Part shown: positions 16,378 through 24,838 of the stretch, piece after piece
Layout of the letters: the number at the start of each line of letters is the position of its first letter
Position numbering within the stretch: position 1 is the stretch's first letter
Assembly (NCBI GenBank): GCA_964639665.1
Contig: CAZXEU010000132.1
Span: forward strand, 1-39,739
Length of the DNA stretch: 39,739 nt
Direction: 5' to 3'
From: CAZXEU01 sp964639665
Lineage (GTDB): Bacteria > Bacteroidota > Rhodothermia > Rhodothermales > Bin80
The notes under the pieces: generated by a model
What the model was told of the DNA's origin: nothing
The model's input: the letters and a program-made list of their open reading frames with translations, nothing else
Database searches by the model: none
Position numbers and translations under genes: made by a program

Positions 16378-17445
16378 CTAAACAAAATTAGCCGCGAGTA
16401 TCCGTGCGACAAAGGCAGACGCAGTGCCTTTCGGGGCTAATCCGAACGGCTTCTGCTCAGTGGGCTCAGTGCGAAAAGCAGCACTCTTGATGGCTTCGGA
16501 GTCCACACCGACACAGGTATTCCAGTCGTTCTCGAGCGTTTCGACCCACTCCGTGGTATCTCTGAGCGTGACGCACGGCACCCGATTCCAATACGCTTCC
16601 TTTTGGAGTCCTCCGCTGTCCGTTATCACGCACCGTGCATAACGCAGCAACGTGAGCATGCCCGGATACCCTACGGGGTCCCTGGCATGAACATTCGCCG
16701 GTAGCTCCGCATCGCCAATCTTGCCGCGGGTCCGCGGGTGAATCGGGAAGATCACAGGACACTGCAACTCTCCCAGAGCGTCCAGAATCGCTGCCATCCG
16801 CCCGGGATTGTCGGTGTTAGCCGCCCGGTGTACGGTGACAAGAACATACTCCCCTGCACCGAAACTGCTCAACGACGCCAGGGGTCTTTGCCGTTCGGCA
16901 AGCCTTCCGTATTCGGCTGAAGCGTCGTGCATTACATCCCCGGAAAGGAAGACTCCGTCCGATATCCCCTCGCGAGCAAGGTTTGTTACAGCCGTTGCCG
17001 TCGGGCAGAAGAGCCATCGCGATACATGATCTGTAAGAATGCGATTGATTTCCTCCGGCATAGACCGGTCACGAGAGCGCAATCCCGCCTCTACGTGAGC
17101 AATCGGAATGCAGAGCTTTGCACCTACAAGCGCTGCCGCAAGGGTGCTATTTGCATCGCCGTACAGCAGCATTGCGTTGAAGGTGGGCTGCCCGGCCAGA
17201 AACGCCTCCAGCCGCTCCATAATGGTACCGGTTTGCCGTCCGTGCGGACCGGAACCGACATTCAGGTTGGTGTCCGGGACCGGAATGTCCAATTCGTCAA
17301 AGAAACTGGCGCTGAGCGCGCTATCGTAATGCTGGCCCGTGTGAACCAGAGTTTCGCACAGACCCTCCCGTGCTAGCGCCTTGCTTACAACAGCAGCCTT
17401 TATGAATTGCGGTCTGGCGCCAACAACGGTACAGATTCGCTTCAC
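16378..17445 (-). CDS. wecB: UDP-N-acetylglucosamine 2-epimerase, non-hydrolysing
   Basis: A 355-aa enzyme converting UDP-GlcNAc to UDP-ManNAc for surface polysaccharides. It has the family motifs VVGARPQFIKAA (N-terminal, R10), LVHTGQHYD, LLYGDANSTLAAALVG, IPIAHVEAGLRSRDRSMPEEINR, YVLVTVHRAANTD, and CVITDSGGLQKEAYWNRVPCVTLR with the catalytic and UDP-binding residues. The start is GTG 17445, overlapping the upstream glycosyltransferase stop as GTGA. The C-terminus is a little shorter than E. coli WecB (about 376 aa), within family range. Confidence 0.93.
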   Translation of the reverse strand: MKRICTVVGARPQFIKAAVVSKALAREGLCETLVHTGQHYDSALSASFFDELDIPVPDTNLNVGSGPHGRQTGTIMERLEAFLAGQPTFNAMLLYGDANSTLAAALVGAKLCIPIAHVEAGLRSRDRSMPEEINRILTDHVSRWLFCPTATAVTNLAREGISDGVFLSGDVMHDASAEYGRLAERQRPLASLSSFGAGEYVLVTVHRAANTDNPGRMAAILDALGELQCPVIFPIHPRTRGKIGDAELPANVHARDPVGYPGMLTLLRYARCVITDSGGLQKEAYWNRVPCVTLRDTTEWVETLENDWNTCVGVDSEAIKSAAFRTEPTEQKPFGLAPKGTASAFVARILAANFV

Positions 17446-18767
17446 TTGACCACCGGGTTGATCCTCGTTTCGTGCAGACTATCGAAGACTCCCGCGAGCT
17501 GGCGCGTCAATTCCTTCCTCTCATACGCGAGGGTGACCCGGATATCCGGTCGTGGAAGATCCTTGCCCTCGGCAACACTTTGCAAATGCATGCGAATATG
17601 TGCCTCGATCGCCGCGTCATCTTCGTGACTAAATGCCTTGCCCCCCCTTGTCCGTTCGAGTACAGCGGCCAATTCACCGTCGGGAAGGGCAATGCCCAGT
17701 ATCGGTCTTTCGACACCCAGGTATTCAAAAGTCTTGATGGGCAGTACGCCAAACTCCTGCTCCGTTCTCTGGACCGCCACCAGCAAGAGATGTGCGTCCT
17801 GCATTGCCTCCAGCGCCTCCGCATGCGGTACGTATGCATGGCACTTGACAACAGCGCCCAGCCCCGCCTGCCTGTACTCACGAAGAACCGCGCTGTCCAC
17901 GTGCCCGAAAAAGCGCAATTCCACACGATGACGCGCGCTCAGTCTGGTCAGGGCGCGTACGAGACCGGGAGCATGTTGGAGCTCGGAGTACGTACCAAAA
18001 TGAGCAATGATGAAGGTACTACCGTCGGTCCGGTCTGTGCGCCGGGCTGGCAAGTCGCTGGAATCGAATCCGTTGGTTATGGTCTGATAGTGCCTAATCG
18101 AGGCCTTGCGCCTGAGCCACGCGCCCAAGCCATCACTTACGGACAATACGGCATCCGCGAGAGAGAGCACCTGCTTTTCCATACGCCCGTCCAGCCAGCG
18201 CGCAAGACCTAATTGTGCCAGCTCGTCGGAGTAGTATATATCCGTCCACGGATCACGCATGTCCACAACCCATGGAGCCCGCCGCTGCTTGAGCAAACCT
18301 TTGCCGATCAGGTGCGCGGTGTGTGGCGGACCGGACGTCATGACCACATCCACGTTGCCGCGACGCATAAGCGCCTTTGCCTGGCGCATGGCATAGGGAT
18401 ACCATCCAACTCTGGCATCTGGCAAGAATACGTTGCCGCGAATCCAGCGGGCCAGTCGGCGTCGCAGATTGGGCTCTGAATCGCTCGCGAAGCCCACACC
18501 GACGACGGATGACCTGTCCAGGCCCTGAAGCCGGGCATACAGGGCATAGGGGTCCCAGGCCCTTGTCCGAACCACGCGGGTGGAATCGGGAATCTGATCC
18601 AGAAGAGCCGCATCCGTCGCGGGGAAGGCTGCGAATTTGGGATCAACGGTCAGTACCGTGGCCTTCCAGCCGAATTCCGGCAAGTACCGGGCGAACTTCA
18701 GCATGCGCTGGACTCCCGGCCCCCCGGAGGGAGGAAAGTAGTAAGTAATCAGCAGCGCGTGCTTCAC
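17442..18767 (-). CDS. Glycosyltransferase, GT4-like
   Basis: A 441-aa protein with the N-terminal motif LLITYYFPPSGGPGVQRMLKF, seen in GT4 sugar transferases of capsule or teichuronic-type loci. Further features are VVMTSGPPHTAHLIG, WVVDMRDPWTD, ADAVLSVSDGLGAWLR and the donor-domain motif VLPIKTFEYLGVERPILGIA with the E-x7 segment. The start is GTG 18767, overlapping the yfhO stop (GTGA); its 3' end overlaps wecB in the same way. Coupling with wecB suggests that a ManNAc-derived or other amino sugar is used, which is inference. Confidence 0.87.
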   Translation of the reverse strand: MKHALLITYYFPPSGGPGVQRMLKFARYLPEFGWKATVLTVDPKFAAFPATDAALLDQIPDSTRVVRTRAWDPYALYARLQGLDRSSVVGVGFASDSEPNLRRRLARWIRGNVFLPDARVGWYPYAMRQAKALMRRGNVDVVMTSGPPHTAHLIGKGLLKQRRAPWVVDMRDPWTDIYYSDELAQLGLARWLDGRMEKQVLSLADAVLSVSDGLGAWLRRKASIRHYQTITNGFDSSDLPARRTDRTDGSTFIIAHFGTYSELQHAPGLVRALTRLSARHRVELRFFGHVDSAVLREYRQAGLGAVVKCHAYVPHAEALEAMQDAHLLLVAVQRTEQEFGVLPIKTFEYLGVERPILGIALPDGELAAVLERTRGGKAFSHEDDAAIEAHIRMHLQSVAEGKDLPRPDIRVTLAYERKELTRQLAGVFDSLHETRINPVVK

Positions 18768-21292
18768 TTAGAGGCTGGACTCGCACTTCTGCTGCGCCTC
18801 CTATACCACTTTGCCCCCAGCAAACCCAACAGAACCAGATAGGCAACAGCCGTGCTTGCGGCGCTGAAGGCAGAGCTCACAGCATAGGATCGCGGATCAA
18901 AACGAAGCACCACCTCATGGGCTCCGGCCGGCACATGCACGGCTCTAAGCAAGTGATTGGCTCGCAAAACGGGCGTTTCCGCGCCATCGATACTCGCCGT
19001 CCATCCTGCCGGATAGTACACCTCGCTGATCACGAGCAGCCGGGCGCCATCGGTTTGAACTTGCCACGCCATCTCGCGCGGACCGTGGCGCAGGAGCACC
19101 GCGGAGGCTGTGCTGGCAGAATCAATGGGCGCGATTTCCATGTCCAGCGGGGCATGGAGCACCGCCGTGCGTCCCGGTTCAAAGGCAGCGCTTCGCAGCC
19201 GCTCCCAGGCCTCTTCCGCATCCGGAATGATCTCAATCTCTCCGACGAAATACGCCCGTGGCAGTGCACGGGGATTCTCCAGCACCAAGAGCCCCGTCTG
19301 CTCTCCCCGGTGTACTTCCCGCAGGCCAGGAATAGACCCCGGCGCGATAACGAATCGGGTATTGAGCATATCCAGGGCATTCTGATTGGGCAGGCCCGTC
19401 GTCGGATCCGTCAGGATGTTCTCCAGAAAGTCCTGGTAGAGTCGCAACTTTGCCCCGCTGTAACCGCCCAGCGACTCATGGAAAAAGGATGGACGGCCAT
19501 TCTGGGTCTGGTCTCTCTGCTCCAGAGACAGCACCCGGAAATGACCGCTGCCGCCCGCGCGCTCCGATTCCGCCACAATGTATCGGTCGACGTCGTAAGC
19601 GCTGATCGGGCTCTCCAATGTGCCCGCGCGAGCCAGTTGGTCCTCGCCAAAATAGCGCCTGCCCACGCCTCCCAGATCAACGGCGACCAGGAGCACGAGC
19701 CCTGCCTGCGTGATCCACGCGGGGAGCCTGCCGCGGCCGAACAGGGCAAGAAGCAGGCTTGCCGAAAGCAGCACGATCAGCGTACGCACGGCATCTTCCC
19801 TGAATGCCTCCTTGCGCGGCTCTACGAGGCGATCCCGGAGCAGGTCATCCGCGGCACGGACAACCTGCGGGTCATCCGGTGACCGCTGACTCTGGCTTGC
19901 CACCAGCTGCCTGACCTGGGCTTCTTCGCCCTCGCTGACAAAGCTGAACATAGCCGAGCCGCCCGCCAGTAGAAGGACCACGAACAGAACCAGCACACCC
20001 GCCGCCTTTCGCGCCGATTTCCACGAGTCGCTCCGCGCCTCCATTTGCCGCTCATTCTGCACTATGTAGACCAAACCGTTTGCAGCCAGAACCGCCAGGA
20101 CCAGCGCCACCGCAATGAGCCATGTCTCCGGCACGCGAAAGGAGTCGAACAGCGGGAAGTGCTCGAACATCGGCCGGTTGAGCACCTCCAGGTGACGACC
20201 CATCGAAAACAGCACCATTAGAAAAGCGGCCGCACCAAGGGCCCGGACCGTGGCCGCGCGCACCTTCCAGACCGCTATTGCGGCAAGCAGCAGTACTGCT
20301 CCGCCCACGTAGTGAGGGCCGCCTGTAAATGGCTTTGGCCCCCAGTAAAGAGCCGAGCCGCCAAAGGCATCCGCCACCAGGAGGGTAAGAAGCTCGGCAG
20401 GGCCCTGGCTCCAACTCATGGCATAGGCCCAGTCGAGACCTCCGGCCCCTCCACCAGATGCCATCCCGCGTATGCTATACGGCTTGTATTCCCATGTGGG
20501 CAAATAGAGTTCGGCAACCATCAGCAGCGCGGCTGCCGCACCCACAAGGAGCGTCGCAGTGCTCCTGGCAAACTCTCCCGCCTTCTTGGCTCGCCATGCG
20601 CCAATGCCCTCCGCCAGCCACCAGATCGCCGCCATCCAGACCAAGTAGTACGTGATCTGTACATGACCTGCCCGAAGCTGGATCGACAGCGCAATCGCAA
20701 AGAGCGCACCGGAAAGCAGTCCGGGCCGGCGGAGCGCATAGGCAAACGCAAGCAGCAACCAGGGAGCAAAGCAGAGCGCCACAAACTTGGTGTTATGGCC
20801 TGCCACCAGGATTACGGGCAGGTAGGTAGTAAGGCCGAAGGCACAGGCACCCAGAAGGGCAGCAAGCTTGTCTCGCCAAAGAAACCAGACCAGCAGGTAC
20901 GTCCCAAACAGCAGGAAAACAAAATGGGAGACGGGCCACGCAAACTTTCTGACCCACCTGGGCAGATAGTCCAGTTGTGGCACCAGCGGAGACGGGGAAA
21001 TCACGTAGCCCGGCATGCCGGCAAATACATTGGTGGCCCAGAGCGGCTCCTCGCCTGTCTCTTCGCGGTATTCCAGCATGGACTGCGCGGCCGCGCGCCA
21101 TTGCCTGGTATCGCTGCCAACGAGCTCCTCGCCGGAAAACAGCGCAGGCCCGTAGAAGACCAGCGCCAGCGCCACGAGCGCGGCCGCACACACTCCGTGC
21201 TGCACGCCCTCAGGCTGCTTTGCCCACCAGGAAGGCCCTTGCACCTGCGCCAGTTTCGCCTTGCGCCCTTTCCCCTTGCGCCGTCTGGCCAT
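18764..21292 (-). CDS. YfhO-family polytopic membrane protein
   Basis: An 842-aa membrane protein. After a very basic N-terminus (MARRRKGKGRKAK) come about a dozen hydrophobic helices up to roughly residue 540. The periplasmic loops contain GSDTRQWRAAAQSMLEYR and LWATNVFAGMPGYVISP, like GT-C-type glycosyltransferases of the YfhO/PMT class (acidic residue in the first loop). A large extracytoplasmic domain with VLSLEQRDQTQNGRPSFFHE and LLVISEVYYPAGWTASIDG precedes a final helix (about residues 812-832). YfhO proteins in Bacillus are linked to lipoteichoic acid glycosylation; Bacteroidota homologues sit in glycan loci like this. Start ATG 21292 lies 3 nt after the gatC stop. Confidence 0.85.
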   Translation of the reverse strand: MARRRKGKGRKAKLAQVQGPSWWAKQPEGVQHGVCAAALVALALVFYGPALFSGEELVGSDTRQWRAAAQSMLEYREETGEEPLWATNVFAGMPGYVISPSPLVPQLDYLPRWVRKFAWPVSHFVFLLFGTYLLVWFLWRDKLAALLGACAFGLTTYLPVILVAGHNTKFVALCFAPWLLLAFAYALRRPGLLSGALFAIALSIQLRAGHVQITYYLVWMAAIWWLAEGIGAWRAKKAGEFARSTATLLVGAAAALLMVAELYLPTWEYKPYSIRGMASGGGAGGLDWAYAMSWSQGPAELLTLLVADAFGGSALYWGPKPFTGGPHYVGGAVLLLAAIAVWKVRAATVRALGAAAFLMVLFSMGRHLEVLNRPMFEHFPLFDSFRVPETWLIAVALVLAVLAANGLVYIVQNERQMEARSDSWKSARKAAGVLVLFVVLLLAGGSAMFSFVSEGEEAQVRQLVASQSQRSPDDPQVVRAADDLLRDRLVEPRKEAFREDAVRTLIVLLSASLLLALFGRGRLPAWITQAGLVLLVAVDLGGVGRRYFGEDQLARAGTLESPISAYDVDRYIVAESERAGGSGHFRVLSLEQRDQTQNGRPSFFHESLGGYSGAKLRLYQDFLENILTDPTTGLPNQNALDMLNTRFVIAPGSIPGLREVHRGEQTGLLVLENPRALPRAYFVGEIEIIPDAEEAWERLRSAAFEPGRTAVLHAPLDMEIAPIDSASTASAVLLRHGPREMAWQVQTDGARLLVISEVYYPAGWTASIDGAETPVLRANHLLRAVHVPAGAHEVVLRFDPRSYAVSSAFSAASTAVAYLVLLGLLGAKWYRRRSRSASPASK

Positions 21293-21295
21293 GCT

Positions 21296-21607
21296 CTAGC
21301 CAATCACCTTCGGCACCCGAAAGAACTGCCCGTCGGCATCGGGCGCATTCCGCAACGCCTCGTCCAGGGACATTCGATTCTTGGCCACGTCATGGCGAAA
21401 CACATTCGACAACTCCAGGACATGGGTCATGGGCTCAACATCTGTTGTGTCGAGTTCGCGAAGCTTCTCCATATACCCAAGTATTTCGCTCATCTGTTCG
21501 GCCAGTACACGCTCTTCCTCTTCATCAAATTGAAGGCGGGCCAGCGAAGCGATGTATCGGACGTCCTCGATAGAAACAGCCATGCTACGCGGGTATTGCG
21601 CGGTCAT
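21296..21607 (-). CDS. gatC: Asp-tRNA(Asn)/Glu-tRNA(Gln) amidotransferase subunit C
   Basis: A 103-aa subunit of the GatCAB complex that amidates misacylated tRNAs. The family core VSIEDVRYIASLARLQFDEEE, then LAEQMSEILGYMEKLRELDT and the C-terminal RNDxV-type region (DALRNAPDADGQFFRVPKVIG) are all present. ATG 21607 has a GGAGG eleven bases upstream; an alternative ATG at 21583 (MAVSIEDV) is closer to the common family start but lacks that site. gatA and gatB are not in the window, which is common because gatC is often detached in this lineage. Confidence 0.93.
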   Translation of the reverse strand: MTAQYPRSMAVSIEDVRYIASLARLQFDEEEERVLAEQMSEILGYMEKLRELDTTDVEPMTHVLELSNVFRHDVAKNRMSLDEALRNAPDADGQFFRVPKVIG

Positions 21608-21697
21608 TACAAGATGTCCTCCCGGCTGTTCCTTGAGGTCGGGAACCCTGACGCGCCGAATGCGCTTCTTTACGCCACTAAAACCAAGGACCGGTCC

Positions 21698-22339
21698 GTG
21701 AACAGAATAGTCGCGTGTACGATTGCCGCAGCCTTTTTCCTATGCGCGAGCGCCAGCGCACAGCAATGGGCGGGAGCAGTCAAGATTGGTGCCGTGTCAT
21801 CCGCGTTCATCGGGGATCTGGACATCGGGCCCACAACCTGGGAACGGGAAACGGGGCTTGCTGCCTCCGTAGCCTTTGGTCTTGATCTAGGACGAGGCCT
21901 GCTGCCCCAGGCCGAACTGCACTACGTCCAGATGGGCGCCGGGGCAGCAGCCCTGTACCAGGACATCCCGGTCGTCCTGAAATCCGACCTGACCTATCTG
22001 TCTATCCCGCTTTTCCTCCAGTACCGGCTGCAGACGCGTTCAACTACCTATCCGCGCCTGTTTGCCGGACCGTACGTGGCCTTCAAGATGGAATCCTACC
22101 TGACGCTCACACCGCGCGAAGGCGGTCTGGCCATCATTGAACAGGATCACTCCGTAGAAAGCGTTGACTACGGCGTTGCATTCGGTCTGGCGCTGGACTT
22201 CGAACTCGTTGCGCAGCTGTTTACGGCGGAGGCACGCTTCACGCGCGGACTGCGCGACATATCACGGCCTGATCCCCTCCTGGGCGATCCCGAGCTGGAA
22301 AACACCGGCCTCGTCTTCATGGTCGGTCTCCACTACTAG
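21698..22339 (+). CDS. Outer-membrane beta-barrel protein (porin-like, PorT-type)
   Basis: A 213-aa secreted protein. GTG 21698 (MNRIVACTIAAAFFLCASASAQQ) follows AAGGA and gives a clean signal peptide with cleavage after ASA. The mature part alternates hydrophobic and polar residues with aromatic-rich strands (LLPQAELHYVQMGAGA, LSIPLFLQYRLQ, LFAGPYVAFKM, FTRGLRDI) and ends GLVFMVGLHY, a terminal aromatic typical of outer-membrane barrels. Length fits an eight-stranded barrel of the Bacteroidota 'outer membrane beta-barrel' family. It is divergent from gatC across 90 bp and overlaps convergently with the lipoprotein gene by 23 nt. Confidence 0.8.
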   Translation: MNRIVACTIAAAFFLCASASAQQWAGAVKIGAVSSAFIGDLDIGPTTWERETGLAASVAFGLDLGRGLLPQAELHYVQMGAGAAALYQDIPVVLKSDLTYLSIPLFLQYRLQTRSTTYPRLFAGPYVAFKMESYLTLTPREGGLAIIEQDHSVESVDYGVAFGLALDFELVAQLFTAEARFTRGLRDISRPDPLLGDPELENTGLVFMVGLHY

Positions 22340-23552
22340 AGACAGCAAGCCGGCTAAGGCGAGCGTGTGCCGCTCGCACGAGCCGCAGCCCTTCCCGGGC
22401 CCCGGCCCTGAGAGCAGCTGCCTCGTCGCCCCCGGCGGGTGCCGCTTGCGCGGTTGCAATTATGTGCACCTCCAGGCCGCGCGCCTCAAGCATCCGGCGG
22501 ATAACTGGCTCTTCCGCGGGGTCCATGCCTATATAGAGTACGGCCCGAGTCTCGGCAAGCGGCCACAGCGGCTGGTCAAGATACCGCCCAAGTCCCACGT
22601 GTCCCTGATCGGACCCGTAAAAGACGCCGAACATGAGCGAGCGCCCGGGGAACAGCTCCGTCGTCATGAAGCTGCGGTACCTTTGGGCAAGCTCGATCAG
22701 TGCAGCGGTACCTTCACCGATGCCGTCCTGTGCGTCGATTTCCGTGCAGACCAGCACCAGCTCACCGGCCAGCCCCGGATCCTTCCCTGCAAGAAGTCCG
22801 ATTACGCTCGTTGCGGGCCGGGTATGTGCTCCCGATCCATGTACGCGCAGCGGAATCGGTTCGGCCAGTTGCCAGCCTTCACAGGAGGAAAACGCGGTCT
22901 CAAGCCCGAAGAGCCGTTCTGCCGATGCTACTGTCAGTCGCACAATGAGCAGTCCGGCAACTGGGCCCTCTTCCTGCTCCGACTCCAGGCCCCCTATCAG
23001 TATGAGCACGCGGGCCCCGCGACTCACCAGTGTCTGCGCCAGACCGTCCGAGGCGCGGGAAGCCGGCACAATGAACGCGTCCACCTCTTCGAGTCCGCCA
23101 CCGCGCCCATCGGGACAGTAGACCAAAGACCGGATGATTGCCTCCCCGGTATCGCTACGCACGTCCACCAGGAAGTCCACGCCTTCCTCCGCCGCTCCGA
23201 ATACATTGACTCCGCCGCCTGCGGCCTCCCTGTGGATTCGGTAGGAACCAGCCAGCCCGGGTTGGAGACCGCTCATCTGCGCAGCAACATAGGCCGTGCC
23301 CATCTCCCGGCCGGCTGCGTTTCCCGGTCCCACGCCAGCTTCCTGGCCGTTCAGGAATCTGAGGTGTCCGAGAATCCTTTCTTCGCTGAATGCAGGATAT
23401 TCCGGCGTAGGCCAATCCACTACCTCGAGTTCCTGCAGCGAGCTGCAGCCCGAGGCCAGGAGCATCAGGGCTGCAACCTGGCCCAGCCCTAGGCAGGCCC
23501 GGGGCCAACGCAACCTTTTTTCGATCCTGCCATATATACTAGACAGTTGCAT
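22317..23552 (-). CDS. Lipoprotein related to M28 peptidases, apparently lacking the active site
   Basis: A 411-aa lipoprotein with lipobox LLASGC (Cys36). The segment ILGHLRFLNGQEAGVGPGNAAGREMGTAYVAAQ...LQPG (60-99) matches the M28 family opening ('hL..LAs..~GR..Gt'). Later, SVIGLLAGKDPGLAGELVLV (249-268) and GTAALIELAQ (281-290) match the strands around the zinc site, but the expected HxDH is CTEIDA (269-274), the ADDNASG loop is DAQDGIGEG, and the catalytic EE is DQ (315-316). It is probably a binding or structural protein rather than a protease. TTG 23513, with an AGGA-like site, is an alternative start that gives a more typical 23-residue signal. Confidence 0.7.
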   Translation of the reverse strand: MQLSSIYGRIEKRLRWPRACLGLGQVAALMLLASGCSSLQELEVVDWPTPEYPAFSEERILGHLRFLNGQEAGVGPGNAAGREMGTAYVAAQMSGLQPGLAGSYRIHREAAGGGVNVFGAAEEGVDFLVDVRSDTGEAIIRSLVYCPDGRGGGLEEVDAFIVPASRASDGLAQTLVSRGARVLILIGGLESEQEEGPVAGLLIVRLTVASAERLFGLETAFSSCEGWQLAEPIPLRVHGSGAHTRPATSVIGLLAGKDPGLAGELVLVCTEIDAQDGIGEGTAALIELAQRYRSFMTTELFPGRSLMFGVFYGSDQGHVGLGRYLDQPLWPLAETRAVLYIGMDPAEEPVIRRMLEARGLEVHIIATAQAAPAGGDEAAALRAGAREGLRLVRAAHARLSRLAVSSSGDRP

Positions 23553-23576
23553 ACGGATTCATAAAGGGCGACCAGC

Positions 23577-23888
23577 ATGATTGATCAGCGCAAGGCCAAG
23601 GTGGCCATTGAAGAGGTTAGGGTAAGAGGAGCGCAGCTCATTGACAAGGTCCGGGAAGTCGTGGAGGAGGGACGGGCGCGCCGCGTCATCGTGAGGAAGG
23701 ACGAACGCGTCATTGTTGAGTTTCCTCTGACTATCGGCGTTACCGGCGCAGCCGCCGCCGTACTGTTTGCGCCCATGTTTGCGGCCATCGGCGCCATTTC
23801 TGCGCTGGTGACAAACATAAGCGTCATAATTGAAAAGGAAACGGATGTAACGGACGCCGTAGTGCCCAGGGACAACGGCGACGTCTAG
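23577..23888 (+). CDS. DUF4342 domain protein
   Basis: A 103-aa protein with the DUF4342 pattern: AIEEVRVRGAQLIDKVREVVEEGRARRVIV, then EFPLTIGVTGAAAAVLFAPMFAAIGAISALVTNISVIIEKE. A short N-terminal alpha-helical/UBA-like portion is followed by a hydrophobic glycine/alanine-rich stretch (about residues 52-80) that may insert in or lie along a membrane. Its function is not known. ATG 23577 has AAAGGG ten bases upstream. It is 24 bp divergent from the lipoprotein gene (or 63 bp if the TTG start is used) and followed after 5 nt by the PLP enzyme. Confidence 0.8.
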   Translation: MIDQRKAKVAIEEVRVRGAQLIDKVREVVEEGRARRVIVRKDERVIVEFPLTIGVTGAAAAVLFAPMFAAIGAISALVTNISVIIEKETDVTDAVVPRDNGDV

Positions 23889-23893
23889 GGTCC

Positions 23894-24838
23894 GTGGTCG
23901 GTTATGAGGACGTCGAGGCCGCGGCCACGACCTTGTGCGGCATAGCGCATCGCACGCCGGTCCTGACATCCAGGCTCCTTGACGCGCGCGCCGGCGCACG
24001 TGTGTTTCTCAAGTGCGAGAATTTCCAGCGCACAGGCGCCTTCAAGTTCCGAGGTGCATATAATGCGCTTTCGCGCCTTAGCGAACACGACAAGGCCCGA
24101 GGTGTCCTAACGTACTCTTCCGGCAATCACGCGCAGGCCGTGGCACTGGCGAGCCGACTTCTCGGCATGTCCGCCACCATCGTAATGCCCAGCGACGCGC
24201 CGCGCGTCAAGCTGGATGCCACAACCGACTACGGTGCCGAGATCGTGCCCTACGACCGGTCCACTACAACCCGCGAAGCGCTGGCAACCAGGCTGTCCGA
24301 CGAACTGGGACTGCCCACTATTCCTCCCTACGACCACCCCGACATCATTGCCGGCCAAGGCACTGCAGGTCTCGAACTCCTTGACGGGCTCCCGGACCTC
24401 GACATTGTCGTGGTGCCGTGCGGCGGAGGCGGGCTGCTCTCCGGCACCGCGCTGGCGGCCAGCAGACGAGCCCCCGGATGCCGAATCATCGGCGTAGAGC
24501 CTCTGGCCGGCAACGACGCCACGCTCAGCTTCCGGACGGGGCGGCTGCACAGCGTGCGCGACCCGGATACCATAGCGGACGGCGCCCGCACGCCTTCCCT
24601 GGGCAAATACACGTTCCCGCTGGTGCTGCGCTACGTGCACGACATGGTGACGGTCACGGAAGATGCCATCAGGGAGGCCGCGCAGTTTCTGTGGGAGCGG
24701 CTCAAGATAGTGGTCGAGCCGACCGGTGCCCTCGGCGTCGCCGCGCTGCTGAGCGGCGCTGTTGCGTGCAGTGGCAGGCGCGTCGGAGCCATCATCAGCG
24801 GAGGCAACCTGGACGCGCGGGCATTCTTTACGCCGTAG
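23894..24838 (+). CDS. Threonine dehydratase / serine racemase-type PLP enzyme
   Basis: A 314-aa fold-type II PLP enzyme. The Schiff-base lysine is K51 in GAFKFRGAYNAL; SSGNHAQAVALA binds the substrate carboxylate and CGGGGLLSG the cofactor phosphate. The stretch GVEPLAGNDATLSF followed by DTIADGARTPSLGKYTFPLV is diagnostic of this group. No C-terminal ACT regulatory domain is present, so it resembles catabolic threonine ammonia-lyase or serine/threonine racemase rather than biosynthetic IlvA. The GTG start at 23894 is preceded by AGGG. Its 3' end overlaps surE by 11 nt, convergently. Confidence 0.85.
   Translation: MVGYEDVEAAATTLCGIAHRTPVLTSRLLDARAGARVFLKCENFQRTGAFKFRGAYNALSRLSEHDKARGVLTYSSGNHAQAVALASRLLGMSATIVMPSDAPRVKLDATTDYGAEIVPYDRSTTTREALATRLSDELGLPTIPPYDHPDIIAGQGTAGLELLDGLPDLDIVVVPCGGGGLLSGTALAASRRAPGCRIIGVEPLAGNDATLSFRTGRLHSVRDPDTIADGARTPSLGKYTFPLVLRYVHDMVTVTEDAIREAAQFLWERLKIVVEPTGALGVAALLSGAVACSGRRVGAIISGGNLDARAFFTP

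Noticed and set aside
20312..21697. Plus-strand extension of the beta-barrel frame to 675 aa
   Set aside because: The upstream part is antisense to yfhO and gatC; the signal peptide at GTG 21698 with AAGGA marks the real start.
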